Position numbers and translations under genes: made by a program
Origin: BP-464 sp963825415
GTDB lineage: Bacteria; Actinomycetota; Thermoleophilia; Solirubrobacterales; Solirubrobacteraceae
DNA length: 20,152 nucleotides
Direction of reading: 5' to 3'
Assembly (NCBI GenBank): GCA_963825415.1
Contig: CAWGTD010000004.1
Coordinates: 1-20,152, forward strand
Part shown: positions 10,160 through 20,152 of the stretch, in pieces
How the letters are laid out: each line of letters starts with the position of its first letter
Numbering within the stretch: the first letter of the stretch is position 1
Notes under the pieces: generated by a model
What the model saw: the letters and a program-made list of their open reading frames with translations, nothing else
The model's database searches: none
What the model was told of the DNA's origin: nothing

Positions 10160-10191
10160 CGACAAATGTCGTAATACGGTGAGCCGGCTCA
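10160..10191. promoter_or_regulatory. Two short palindromes in the gap between the two exported-protein genes
   Basis: The 83-bp gap 10106-10188 contains the near-palindrome CGACAAATGTCG (10160-10171), with five-base arms around AA. The exact palindrome TGAGCCGGCTCA (10180-10191) covers the stop codon of the hydrolase gene. Either could form a short hairpin or bind a dimeric regulator ahead of the PKD-like gene. There is no T-run to make a terminator. Confidence 0.25.
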
Positions 10192-11955
10192 GCCGCCGAG
10201 GACCGGCAGCAGCAGGAAGGACGCGAGCTTGCCGCCCTCCTGGACCGTGTTCGTCGCCGGCAGCAACGGTTCGATGCTGACCGAGCCCGGCTCGTTGCGG
10301 TCGACCTTGTAGCGGCCCGGGAGGTGGGTCGGCATGTCGTAGGTGGTCAGCCGCAGCTGGAGGCGGTGGCCCGGCTCGAGCCGGTAGGCGGTCGGGTAGA
10401 CCGCGACGTCGAACCGGTAGAGCGTGCCGGGCTCGAGCGGCTTGGGGTGCTCGTTGTCGTGGTACGGGTTGGCGGGCTTGGTGCGCGTCTTGTCGAGCGC
10501 GCGGTGCGAGGCGCGCAGATAGCCCTCGGTGATGATCGACTCCGTGCCGTCCGGCGCGACGTCGGCCAGCTTGGCGATCCAGTCGGTGTCGGTGGCGGTC
10601 GACGACGCGTAGAGGCGCAGCTGAGTCGGCCCGGCGAGCGTCAGCGGCGCGTCGAGCGGCGCGGTGCGCCACGTGATGCCCTGCCCGGTCTCGGCGCGCT
10701 GGTCGGTCGGCACGTACGGCGAGATCGCGATCGTGCCGTACTCGTCGAACGCCATGCTCAGGCCCGCGGTCGGGTTGGTGAAGTACTCCGACGCGCCCTG
10801 CTCCTTGGACTTCTTCGCAGTGAGCGAGCCCTGGTTGAGGTAGAGACGCTTGAACGTCGTGTCCGGGGGCGGCCACGCGGTCGTGTCGCGGTAGGCGTTC
10901 TCGCCCTGGACGTAGTAGCGGACGTTGCTGCGCTGCGCGGTGTCCTGGCCCATCAGGTGCCGGCGGAAGAACTCGAACTGCAAAGCCGTCAGGTCGTCTA
11001 GGCCGGGCGGGTTGTTGAGCGGAGCGAAGGGCGCGCCGCAGCCCTTGTGCGTGCACGGGCCGAGGTTGATGCGCGTCTCGACGCCCTTGCGCTTGGCCAG
11101 CGCCTCGTACATCTCGAGGTTCCCGCGCACGAATCCGTCGCGCCAGCCGTCGATGGCCAGCACGGGCACCTTGATGCGATCGACGTGGTACCAGGGCGAA
11201 CGGTCGCGGTAGAAGGGCCCGTCGTTGGGCCGCGCGAGGTAGTCGAACGCGATCGGCGTGCCCGTCGCCTGCGCGACCTTCGCCTCGAGCGTCTGCTGCG
11301 CGGCGTTGGGGTCCTTGTTCGGCGTGAGCAGCCCGGGCCCGCCCTGCACGGCGATGTACTGGGCGTCGAAGAAGATGTCGGGGATCCCGGCGTGCGTGAA
11401 CGCGTCCTCGTAGACGTCGCTGAGCGCGACCGCCGGCGCGATCGCCGCCAGGTGCGGCGGCTGCTGCTCGGCGACCAGGTACTGGGTGATGCCGACGTAC
11501 GAGCCGCCCGCCATTCCGACCTTGCCGTTCGACCACGACTGCGTGCCGAGCCACTCGACCAGGGCCGCGCCGTCGCGCTGCTCACGCGGCGAGAAGTAGT
11601 TCTCGTTGAGGTTGCCGCCGCTGCCCCCCGTGCCGCGCACGTCGGCGACCGCGACGGCGATGCCGCGCGGCGCGAACGTCGCAGCGCTGGGGCAGCTGCA
11701 CGATCCGTCGCGCCCGTACGGCGTCATGCCGAGGATCACCGGGAAGTTCCCGGGCGCCGGCGTCACGCCGTCCAGCGACGGGCGCGTCACGGTCATCGCG
11801 ATCTTCACGCCGTCGTCCATCGGCAGGAAGACGTCGGTGCTCACGGTCTTGTAGGTCGCCGGCGGAAGCGGCGGATATGGCGAGGCGGCCTGGGCCGCCG
11901 AGGCGAGCGCGAGCAGCGCGAGGAGACCAGCGATCAGCAGCCGTGCGAGACGCAT
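10189..11955 (-). CDS. Exported CocE/NonD-type alpha/beta hydrolase (X-Pro dipeptidyl-peptidase-like, S15 family)
   Basis: The 588-residue product begins with a textbook signal peptide (MRLARLLIAGLLALLALASAAQA), so it acts outside the cytoplasm. The alpha/beta-hydrolase core starts with an FLPMDDGVKIAMTVTRP strand. It has the VADVRGTGGSGG oxyanion-side motif and the nucleophile elbow GGSYVG with Ser152. Asp273 in DGWRDG and His303 in GPCTHKG complete the triad expected for cocaine-esterase/X-Pro peptidase relatives. A C-terminal jelly-roll domain follows (PLTLAGPTQLRLY onward). Family members cleave ester or acyl-peptide bonds; the substrate here is unknown. ATG 11955 is preferred over GTG 11964 because it gives the normal signal-peptide n-region. 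The gene follows malQ after 44 bp on the same strand, and a TTGACG hexamer (11983-11978) in that gap could be a -35 element of its own promoter. Confidence 0.9.
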   Translation of the reverse strand: MRLARLLIAGLLALLALASAAQAASPYPPLPPATYKTVSTDVFLPMDDGVKIAMTVTRPSLDGVTPAPGNFPVILGMTPYGRDGSCSCPSAATFAPRGIAVAVADVRGTGGSGGNLNENYFSPREQRDGAALVEWLGTQSWSNGKVGMAGGSYVGITQYLVAEQQPPHLAAIAPAVALSDVYEDAFTHAGIPDIFFDAQYIAVQGGPGLLTPNKDPNAAQQTLEAKVAQATGTPIAFDYLARPNDGPFYRDRSPWYHVDRIKVPVLAIDGWRDGFVRGNLEMYEALAKRKGVETRINLGPCTHKGCGAPFAPLNNPPGLDDLTALQFEFFRRHLMGQDTAQRSNVRYYVQGENAYRDTTAWPPPDTTFKRLYLNQGSLTAKKSKEQGASEYFTNPTAGLSMAFDEYGTIAISPYVPTDQRAETGQGITWRTAPLDAPLTLAGPTQLRLYASSTATDTDWIAKLADVAPDGTESIITEGYLRASHRALDKTRTKPANPYHDNEHPKPLEPGTLYRFDVAVYPTAYRLEPGHRLQLRLTTYDMPTHLPGRYKVDRNEPGSVSIEPLLPATNTVQEGGKLASFLLLPVLGG

Positions 11956-11999
11956 GCCAACCACAACGCTGGCGGGGCGTCAACCTTGCGGCGGTGCGG

Positions 12000-13239
12000 C
12001 TATGGAGCCCTCCGCGCCGCCTGTGTGAGCAGGCGCAAACGCTTCGCCTCGGCGGCACCGAGCTGGCCGGGCTCCAGCCGCCAGCGCCAGTTCGGCCCGC
12101 CCTCGACGCCCGGCATGTTCATGCGCGCCTCGTCGCCGAGGCCGAGGACGTCCTGGGCCTGGACGATCGTCACCGCCGCGCGGGATCGCAGGGTCAGGCC
12201 GATGAGGCCCCACCAGGGCTCGGGCTCGTGGACGCCGGCGCGCTCACAGGCGAGGTAGGCCTCCTCGCGCTGGCTCTCGGGCGCCGAGGCCCACCAGCCG
12301 GCCAGCGGCGCGTGGTCGTGGGTGCCCGTGTAGGCCACCGAACGCGCGCTCGTGGTTCTCGAAGCGATGCGGGCCGCGGCGGTCCTGGGGGTCGAAGGCG
12401 AACTGGGTGACGACCATCCCCGGAAGGCCGAGCTCGCGGCGCAGGCGCCGCACGGGCTCGGTGATCACGCCGAGGTCCTCGGCCACCAGCGGCAGGTCGC
12501 CGCCCAGCGCGCGCTCCATCGCGCGGAACGGCGCCGCGCCCGGGCCCCGCCGCCAGCGGCCGTCGCGCGCGGTCCGTTCGCTCTCGCGGATCGCCCAGTA
12601 GGCCACGAACCCGCGGAAGTGGTCGACGCGCACCGCGTCATACAGATCGAGGTTGCGCTTCAGCCGCTCGACCCACCAGCGATAGCCGCGCCGGCTCAGG
12701 GCCGGCCAGTCATAGAGCGGGTTGCCCCAGTGTTGGCCGTCGTCGGAGAACGAGTCGGGCGGCGCCCCCGCCACGACGCCCTCCTGGAAGAGCTCGGGGT
12801 GTGCGACGTGGTCGGCGCTGCCCTCGGCGATGTAGATCGGCAGATCGCCGAGCAGGCGAACACCGCGATCCTCGGCGTACGTGCGCAACGCTGCCCATTC
12901 GCGCTCGAAGCGCACCTGATCGTCCAGCGCGCCGCCCCACGCGACCCAGTCTGCGGCCCAGAACGCGTGCCGATCGGCGAATGCGCGGCGCTCGGCTTCG
13001 GACACCGGCGCGCCAGGATCGGCCAGCAGTCCGGGGTCGGCCGCAAACGCCGAACGGGCCTTGTAGGGCGAGCGATGCTCGTCCGGCGGCCCGAGCGGCA
13101 GCACCTGCCACCAGCGCTGGCCGGCCGCTGCCAGCCAGTCGACGAACGCGCGCGCGTCGTCGCCCAGCCGCCCGCCGGGCAGCGAGGTTGGGTGCAGCAG
13201 GACGCCTGATGACCGGCCGTCGAGGAGAGGGTTAGGCAT
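12000..13239 (-). CDS. malQ: 4-alpha-glucanotransferase (MalQ, GH77), compact, one frame change
   Basis: MalQ transfers alpha-1,4-glucan segments between maltodextrins (EC 2.4.1.25). The product starts at ATG 13239 with the family N-terminus GVLLHPTSLPGG. It shows WWQVLPLGPP, then GDLPIYIAEGSADH, nucleophile Asp206 in VRVDHFRGF, acid Glu254 in LVAEDLGVIT, and region Asp308 in YTGTHDH. It ends with RMNMPG and NWRWRL. The frame must change at 12339: dropping one base joins FENHERAF to VAYTGTHDH and gives 412 residues. The catalytic spacing equals Thermus aquaticus amylomaltase (Asp293, Glu340, Asp395), but about 87 residues are missing before the nucleophile, so the N-terminal subdomain is reduced. 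No clear RBS is seen. Its start lies 27 bp from the divergent glgE start. Confidence 0.88.
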
Positions 13240-13266
13240 GCGAGCGGTGGGACACAATGCCGAGGA
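13240..13266. promoter_or_regulatory. Very short divergent promoter region between malQ and glgE
   Basis: Only 27 bp separate the malQ ATG (13239, minus) from the glgE GTG (13267, plus). CACAAT at 13253-13258 lies eight bases before glgE and could be the -10 of a leaderless transcript. The overlapping minus-strand reading CATTGT (13259-13254) could serve malQ. Neither gene has a properly spaced Shine-Dalgarno sequence, which fits leaderless translation. The -35 elements would have to lie inside the opposite coding regions. This is inferred from position and weak hexamers only. Confidence 0.3.
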
Positions 13267-15191
13267 GTGCCCGTCCCCCGCGCGCAGCAACCGCCCCCGC
13301 GCATCCAAATCGAGCGGACCGAGCCGATCGTCGACTGCGGTCGCTACCCGGTCAAGCGCACCGTCGGCGAGACCGTCGCGGTCCAGGCCGACGTCTTCCG
13401 CGACGGTCACGAGGTCCTGCGCGCGGTCGTCCGCTCACGCGGCCCGGGCGGCCGGCGCTGGCGCGAGGCGCCGATGGAACCCATCGATCACGACTCGGGA
13501 GGCAACCGCTGGGCCGGCTCGTTCGCGGTCGACGCGTGCGGGCCCTGGCAGTTCTCGATCGAGGCGTGGAGCGACGCGTTCGCCTCCTGGCGCGACGAGC
13601 TGCGCAGGAAGGTGGACGCCGGCCAGGAGGACCTCGGCGGCGAACTGGCCGAAGGGGTCGCCCACCTCGAGGCCGCCGCCGCGCGCGCCAAGGGCGCCGA
13701 CGCGACGCGGCTCGCCGCCGCCCGAAAGGTGGTGGCCGACGAGACATCCGACTGGCGCCACCGCGTCGCCGCCGCGCTGGACCCCGACGTCGCCGCCGCG
13801 GCCGACCGTTGCCCGGATCGCCAGGACAGCACGATCGCGGGCCCGTTCGAGGTGCTCGTCGACCGCGAGCGCGCCCGCTTCGGCAGCTGGTACGAGCTCT
13901 TCCCGCGTTCGTGGGGCGGCCTGAAGGGCGTCACCGAGCAGGTCCCGCGGATCGCCGAGCTCGGCTTCGACGTCCTCTACCTGCCGCCGATCCACCCGAT
14001 CGGCGAGACCAATCGCAAAGGGCCGAACAACACGCTGGTCGCCGGCAAGGGCGACCCGGGCTCGCCGTGGGCGATCGGCCACCACGCCCACGGCGGCCAC
14101 GACGCGATCCATCCCGACCTGGGCACGATCGACGACTTCGACGAGCTCGTGCGCGTGGCCGGCGAGCACGGCATCGACATCGCGCTGGACTTCGCCATCC
14201 AGTGCTCGGCCGACCACCCGTGGCTGACCGAGCACCCCGAGTGGTTCAACCGCCGCCCCGACGGCACGCTGAAGTACGCCGAGAACCCGCCCAAGAAGTA
14301 CCAGGACATCTACAACGTCAACTGGGACAGCGAGGACTGGCGCGGGCTCTGGCAGGCGCTGCTCGACGTCGTCATGCACTGGGTCGGCCGCGGGGTGAAG
14401 GTCTTCCGCGTCGACAACCCGCACACCAAGCCGCTGCCGTTCTGGGAGTGGCTGATCGAACAAGTCCGTCGCGACCACCCCGACGTGATCTTCCTGGCCG
14501 AGGCGTTCACCCGCGCGGCCATGATGCGCACGCTGGCCAAGCTCGGCTTCAACCAGTCCTACACCTACTTCACGTGGAAGAACGGCCGCTGGGAGCTGAT
14601 CGAGTACGTGGTCGAGCTGGCGACGTCGGGGATGCAGGAGTACTACCGGCCGAACTTCTTCGCCAACACGCCCGACATCCTGCACGCGCAGCTCGTCGAC
14701 GGCGGGCCCCCGGCGTTCCACTCGCGGCTGGTGCTCGCCGCGACGCTGAGCCCGACCTACGGCATCTACTCGGGCTACGAGCACTTCGAGAACGTGCCGG
14801 TCCGCGAGGGCAGCGAGGAGTACCTCGACTCCGAGAAGTACGAGGTCAAGCAGCGCGCGCTCGACGGCCCGCTGCTGCCGACGATCGCCCGGATCAACCG
14901 CATCCGCCGCGAGCACCCCGCGCTGCAGTTCCTGGCCAACCTCTGGTTCATGGACGCGGCCAACGACGCGCTGATCGCCTACGCCAAGCGCACCGGCGAC
15001 GACGTCGTGATCTGCGTGGTCAACATCGATCCGCAATGGGCCCAGGAGGGCTCGGTGACCGTGCCCGCCCACCTCGGCCTGCCGCCCGCCTTCGGCGTGC
15101 GCGACCTGCTCGCAGGCGAGGCCTTCGACTGGCGGATCGGGCCCAACTACGTGCGGCTGGAGCCGGGCGGCGCGCACGTCCTGGAGGTCGA

Positions 15192-15195
<4 letters not shown>
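13267..15195 (+). CDS. glgE: Alpha-1,4-glucan:maltose-1-phosphate maltosyltransferase (GlgE)
   Basis: GlgE (EC 2.4.99.16, GH13 subfamily 3) extends alpha-1,4-glucan with maltose from maltose-1-phosphate. The 642 residues are of normal length. The N-terminal domain has GRYPVKRTVGE and ADVFRDGHEVL, followed by a helical S-domain-like region rich in Ala and Arg. The barrel begins at WYELFPRSWGG, with LDFAIQCSADHPWL, nucleophile Asp383 in VFRVDNPHTKPLPFWEW, acid Glu412 in FLAEAFTR, and Asp470 in NFFANTPDIL. This matches Streptomyces GlgE (Asp394, Glu423, Asp480) almost exactly in spacing. GTG 13267 is the first start codon after an in-frame TGA at 13210. The purine-rich CGAGGA touches it directly, too close to act as an RBS. 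The gene heads the glgE-treS-mak-glgB operon. Confidence 0.95.
15183..15187 (+). promoter_or_regulatory. Ribosome-binding site supporting the treS GTG start
   Basis: GGAGG lies four bases before GTG 15192, inside the end of glgE. It favours that start over the in-frame ATG at 15222, which has no comparable site. Confidence 0.5.
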
Positions 15196-16891
<1,696 letters not shown>

Positions 16892-16895
<4 letters not shown>

Positions 16896-18181
16896 GCCTC
16901 GCCGAGTACCTGGTGGCGCAGCGGTGGTTCGGCTCGAAGGCCCGCGAGGTCGCCCACGTCGACCTGCTCGAGGAGATCCCGCTGCCCGGCGGGCTGACCG
17001 CCACGTTCGTCGAGGCGGTGTTCAGCCCGGGTACCCACGAGACCTACCAGCTGCTGGTGGGCGACACCCCGGAGACCGACGCGCTGGCCGAGCGCGCCGA
17101 GGTCCTGCTCGACCTCATGCGCGAGGGCGCGGATGTCGCAGCGGGCGAGTCGGTCGTCCGCTTCCGCTCGCTCGGCGAGATTGACGGGGTTGGTGGAGAC
17201 GGTGCCCCGCGGCCGATCGACGCCGAGCAGTCCAACTCCTCGGTCGTCTTCGGCGAGGAGCTGATCCTCAAGGTCTTCCGGCGCGTCGAGCCCGGCATCA
17301 ACCCCGACCTGGAGATCACGCGCTTCCTCACCGAGCACGGCTTCGACCGGATCCCGGCGCTGGCCGGCTGGTATGAGATCGAGGGCCGCAACCTCGACGC
17401 GACGCTCGGGCTGCTCCAGCAGTTCGTCGTCGGCGGCCGTGACGGGTGGGACCTCGCGCTCGACGAGCTCGGCGCCGACGCCGAGCGCTTTCTCGCGCGC
17501 GTCGGGCGGCTTGGCGAGGTGGTCGGCCAGATGCACTCGGTGCTCGGCTCGGACGCCTCCGACCAGGCTTTCGCTCCCGAGGAGCCCTCCGCCGAGGCGA
17601 TCGGGCTGCTCACCGCGACGATCGACGAGGAGATCGAGCGCATCTTCCTCGAGCTCGCCGACCGCGAGGAGGCGGCCCCGATCGCCGGCCGCGGCGAGGA
17701 GGTGCGCGACCACCTGCGGATGCTCGCCCAGGTGGCGGTCGGCGGGCGGGTCATTCGCCATCACGGCGACCTGCACCTCGGCCAGACGATGTGGGCCGAC
17801 GACGACTGGGTCGTGCTCGACTTCGAGGGCGAGCCCGCACGCACGCTCGCCGAGCGGCGCCGCAAGCGCTCGCCGATGCGCGACGTCGCGGGCATGCTGC
17901 GCTCGTTCGCCTACGCGGCTTCGGCCTCCGAGTTGCAGCGCGGTGTCACGGCGCCGGAGGGCTGGGAGGCCAGAGCGCGTGCGGCGTTCCTCGAGGGGTA
18001 CTTCTCGACCGTGGACCACTCGCTGCTGCCCCCGAGCAGCTCGGCCACGGAGCAGCTGCTGTCGATCTTCGAGCTCGAGAAGGCGGTCTACGAGCTGCGC
18101 TACGAGCTCAACAACCGCCCCGAATGGGTGCGCATCCCGGTCGCCGGCATCCTGCGACTGCTCGAGGCGCAGGTCGCGTGA
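16892..18181 (+). CDS. mak: Maltokinase (Mak/Pep2)
   Basis: Maltokinase (EC 2.7.1.175) uses ATP to make maltose-1-phosphate, the donor for GlgE. The 429 residues are close to actinobacterial Mak. The N-terminal cap has QRWFGSKARE; the nucleotide-binding lobe contains DAEQSNSSVVFGEELILKVF, with the ATP-binding Lys in LKVFRR. The aminoglycoside-phosphotransferase-like lobe has the catalytic motif HGDLHLGQ (His291, Asp293) and the metal-binding DFEGEP (Asp310). Start GTG 16892 overlaps the treS stop as GTGA, and a strong GGAGGGAGAGG tract (16878-16888) precedes it. The open frame extends much further upstream, but that part is a shadow of treS. It overlaps glgB by GTGA at 18178-18181. Confidence 0.95.
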
Positions 18182-20152
18182 ACCGCACGGCCGACCCTCA
18201 CGCGATTCTCGGCGCGCACTCGCACAACGGTGGCGTCGTTGTGCGCGCCTACCGACCCGAGGCGAAGCGGATCGTGGCCCGCGTGGACGGCCTCGGCGAG
18301 GTCGAGCTGCGACCCACGGGCGACGACGGTCTGTTCGAGGGCCAGGTCGAAGGCGCCGAGCTGCCGCTGCGCTACGAGCTCGAGGTCGCCTACCCCGACG
18401 GAAACACGTTCACGATGCGCGACCCGTACTCGTTCGCGCCGACGCTGGGCGAGATCGACCTCCACCTTGCCGGCGAGGGGCGCCACGAGGAGCTCTACCG
18501 CCGCCTCGGCGCCCGCGTGCAGGAGATCGACGGCGCGCTGGGCACGTCGTTCGCGGTCTGGGCGCCGAGCGCGAAGGCGATCAGCGTCGTCGGCGACTTC
18601 AACTCCTGGGACGGCCGGCTGCACCCGATGCGCTCGATGGGCTCCTCGGGCATCTGGGAGCTGTTCGTCCCCGGCGTCGAGGAGGGGCAGCGCTACAAGT
18701 TCGAGATCCTCACCCAAGCCGGGGACCTGCGGATGAAGGCCGACCCGCTGGCGTTCGAGGCCGAGGTGCCGCCGGAGACCTCGTCGGTCGTCAACCGCTC
18801 GACGCACGAGTGGGCCGACGCGCGAATGGCTCGAGGAGCGCGCGCGAACCGAGCCCCAGAGCGCGCCGATGTCGATCTACGAGGTGCACCTCGGCTCGTG
18901 GCGCCTGAACCCGCTGGAGGGAAACCGGTCGCTCACGTATTCCGAGCTCGCCGACGAGCTGGCCGCCTACGCGCAGGACATGGGCTTCACGCATCTCGAG
19001 CTGCTGCCGGTGATGGCCCACCCGTTCGCGGGGTCGTGGGGCTACCAGGTGACCTCGTACTTCGCCCCGACTCCGCGCTTCGGGTCGCCCGACGAGCTGC
19101 GCGAGTTCGTCGACCGCCTGCACGGCCACGGCCTGGGCGTGATCCTCGACTGGGTCCCGGCGCACTTCCCCAAGGACGACTGGGCGCTGCGGCGCTTCGA
19201 CGGGACGGCGCTCTACGAGCACGAGGACCCGCGTCGCGGCGAGCACCCCGACTGGGGCACGCTGGTCTTCAACTTCGCGCGCAACGAGGTCCGCAACTTC
19301 CTGCTGGCGAACGCCCTGTACTGGCTGCGCGAGTACCACGCCGACGGGCTGCGGGTCGACGCCGTCGCCTCGATGCTCTACCTCGACTACTCCCGCGAGG
19401 AGGGTCAGTGGGTCCCGAACGAGTTCGGCGGCCGCGAGGACCTCGACGCGGTCGCTTTCCTCAAGGAGCTCAACGAGGTCGTGCACGCACGAGTGCCGGG
19501 TGTGATCTCGGCCGCCGAGGAGTCGACGGCGTGGCCCGGCGTGTCGCGGCCGACCTACGTCGGCGGCCTGGGCTTCGGGCTGAAATGGAACATGGGCTGG
19601 ATGCACGACACGCTGGCCTACTTCCAGCAGGACCCCGTCTACCGGCGCTTCCACCACCACCAGCTGACCTTCTCGCTGATGTACGCCTTCAGCGAGCACT
19701 TCGTCCTGCCGCTGTCACACGACGAGGTCGTGCACGGCAAGGGCTCGCTGGTTTCGAAGATGCCCGGCGACAAGTGGCAACGCCTCGCCAACCTGCGCGC
19801 CCTGTACGCCTACATGTGGGCGCATCCCGGCAAGAAGCTGCTGTTCATGGGCCAGGAGTTCGCCCAGGAAGCCGAGTGGAGCGAGGAGCGCTCGCTGGAC
19901 TGGCACCTGCTGGAGGACCCCCAGCACGCCGGCGTGCAGGCGCTCGTCCGCGACCTGAACCGCGCCTACCGCGACGAGCCCGCGCTGTGGGAGCTCGATT
20001 CCGATCCCGCAGGCTTCTACTGGCTGGAGCCCAACGACGCCGACGCCAACGTCGTCGCGTTCTGCCGCACGTCCGCAGCGACGACGAGGGTGTCGTGGCG
20101 TGCGTCTGCAACCTGTCCCCGGTGCCGCGCGAGAACTACCGCCTCGGCCTGC
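18178..20152 (+). CDS. glgB: 1,4-alpha-glucan branching enzyme (GlgB), partial, two frame changes
   Basis: GlgB (EC 2.4.1.18) introduces alpha-1,6 branches into the glucan made by GlgE. It starts at GTG 18178 (overlap GTGA with mak) with the family N1 domain DPHAILGAH, then a CBM48 domain (about 122-215) with GTSFAVWAPSAKAISVVGDF. The frame changes near 18820-18823, before EWLEERART and MSIYEVHLGSWR. It then carries VILDWVPAHFPKD, nucleophile Asp394 in GLRVDAVASML, acid Glu447 in SAAEEST, and Asp515 in LPLSHDEVVHGKGS. With one base removed these are all exactly 11 below E. coli GlgB (Asp405, Glu458, Asp526). A second change near 20073, apparently one base missing, restores DDEGVVACVCNLSPVPREN. 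The gene runs off the window, so the C-terminus is not seen. Confidence 0.9.
   Translation, partial: MNRTADPHAILGAHSHNGGVVVRAYRPEAKRIVARVDGLGEVELRPTGDDGLFEGQVEGAELPLRYELEVAYPDGNTFTMRDPYSFAPTLGEIDLHLAGEGRHEELYRRLGARVQEIDGALGTSFAVWAPSAKAISVVGDFNSWDGRLHPMRSMGSSGIWELFVPGVEEGQRYKFEILTQAGDLRMKADPLAFEAEVPPETSSVVNRSTHEWADARMARGARANRAPERADVDLRGAPRLVAPEPAGGKPVAHVFRARRRAGRLRAGHGLHASRAAAGDGPPVRGVVGLPGDLVLRPDSALRVARRAARVRRPPARPRPGRDPRLGPGALPQGRLGAAALRRDGALRARGPASRRAPRLGHAGLQLRAQRGPQLPAGERPVLAARVPRRRAAGRRRRLDALPRLLPRGGSVGPERVRRPRGPRRGRFPQGAQRGRARTSAGCDLGRRGVDGVARRVAADLRRRPGLRAEMEHGLDARHAGLLPAGPRLPALPPPPADLLADVRLQRALRPAAVTRRGRARQGLAGFEDARRQVATPRQPARPVRLHVGASRQEAAVHGPGVRPGSRVERGALAGLAPAGGPPARRRAGARPRPEPRLPRRARAVGARFRSRRLLLAGAQRRRRQRRRVLPHVRSDDEGVVACVCNLSPVPRENYRLGL

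Noticed and set aside
13257..15191. Long plus-strand frame from ATG 13257 that continues into treS
   Set aside because: It is out of frame with glgE, whose motifs are in the GTG 13267 frame. Only the part from 15192 onward is real (treS).
18100..18807. 235-codon minus-strand frame over the start of glgB
   Set aside because: It is antisense to the GlgB N1 and CBM48 domains, with no family motif and shadow-type composition.

Overview
The window is very GC-rich, with G/C-heavy third positions, frequent GTG/TTG starts and tightly overlapping genes. It carries a complete set of GlgE-pathway genes, which together with the base composition points to an actinobacterium. The compact TreY and MalQ and the style of the secreted proteins suggest Thermoleophilia (Solirubrobacterales-like), but this placement is an inference. 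No RNA gene, IS element or CRISPR array was seen.

Layout. (1) 17-1170: two convergent dihydrofolate-reductase-family (RibD C-terminal) genes that overlap at their tails. (2) 1171-1848: a 678-bp non-coding stretch with two clear inverted repeats. (3) 1849-8453, plus strand: a SAM methyltransferase gene, then treZ, glgX and treY, all abutting or overlapping. (4) 8461-13239, minus strand: malQ, an exported CocE/X-Pro-type hydrolase, and an exported PKD-like protein of unknown function. (5) 13267 to the window end, plus strand: glgE, treS, mak and glgB, each joined to the next by a 4-base GTGA stop/start overlap. glgB runs off the window.

How the genes fit together. GlgX debranches alpha-glucan. 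TreY converts chain ends to maltooligosyltrehalose, and TreZ releases trehalose. TreS isomerises trehalose to maltose, Mak phosphorylates maltose, GlgE adds maltosyl units from maltose-1-phosphate to alpha-1,4-glucan, and GlgB inserts branches. MalQ rearranges short maltodextrins. The window therefore encodes a closed trehalose/alpha-glucan cycle, with six GH13 enzymes and one GH77 enzyme.

Four genes are interrupted by single-base frame changes: treY (four), malQ (one), the PKD-like gene (one) and glgB (two). Conserved motifs continue on the far side of every break. Seven of the eight look like one extra base, so sequencing or assembly error is as likely as real decay. treY is typed as a pseudogene because it has four breaks; the others are typed as CDS with the break noted. 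The most unusual points are the methyltransferase gene set directly against treZ in the same frame, the compact TreY and MalQ, the 27-bp divergent malQ/glgE gap, and the structured non-coding stretch at 1171-1848.
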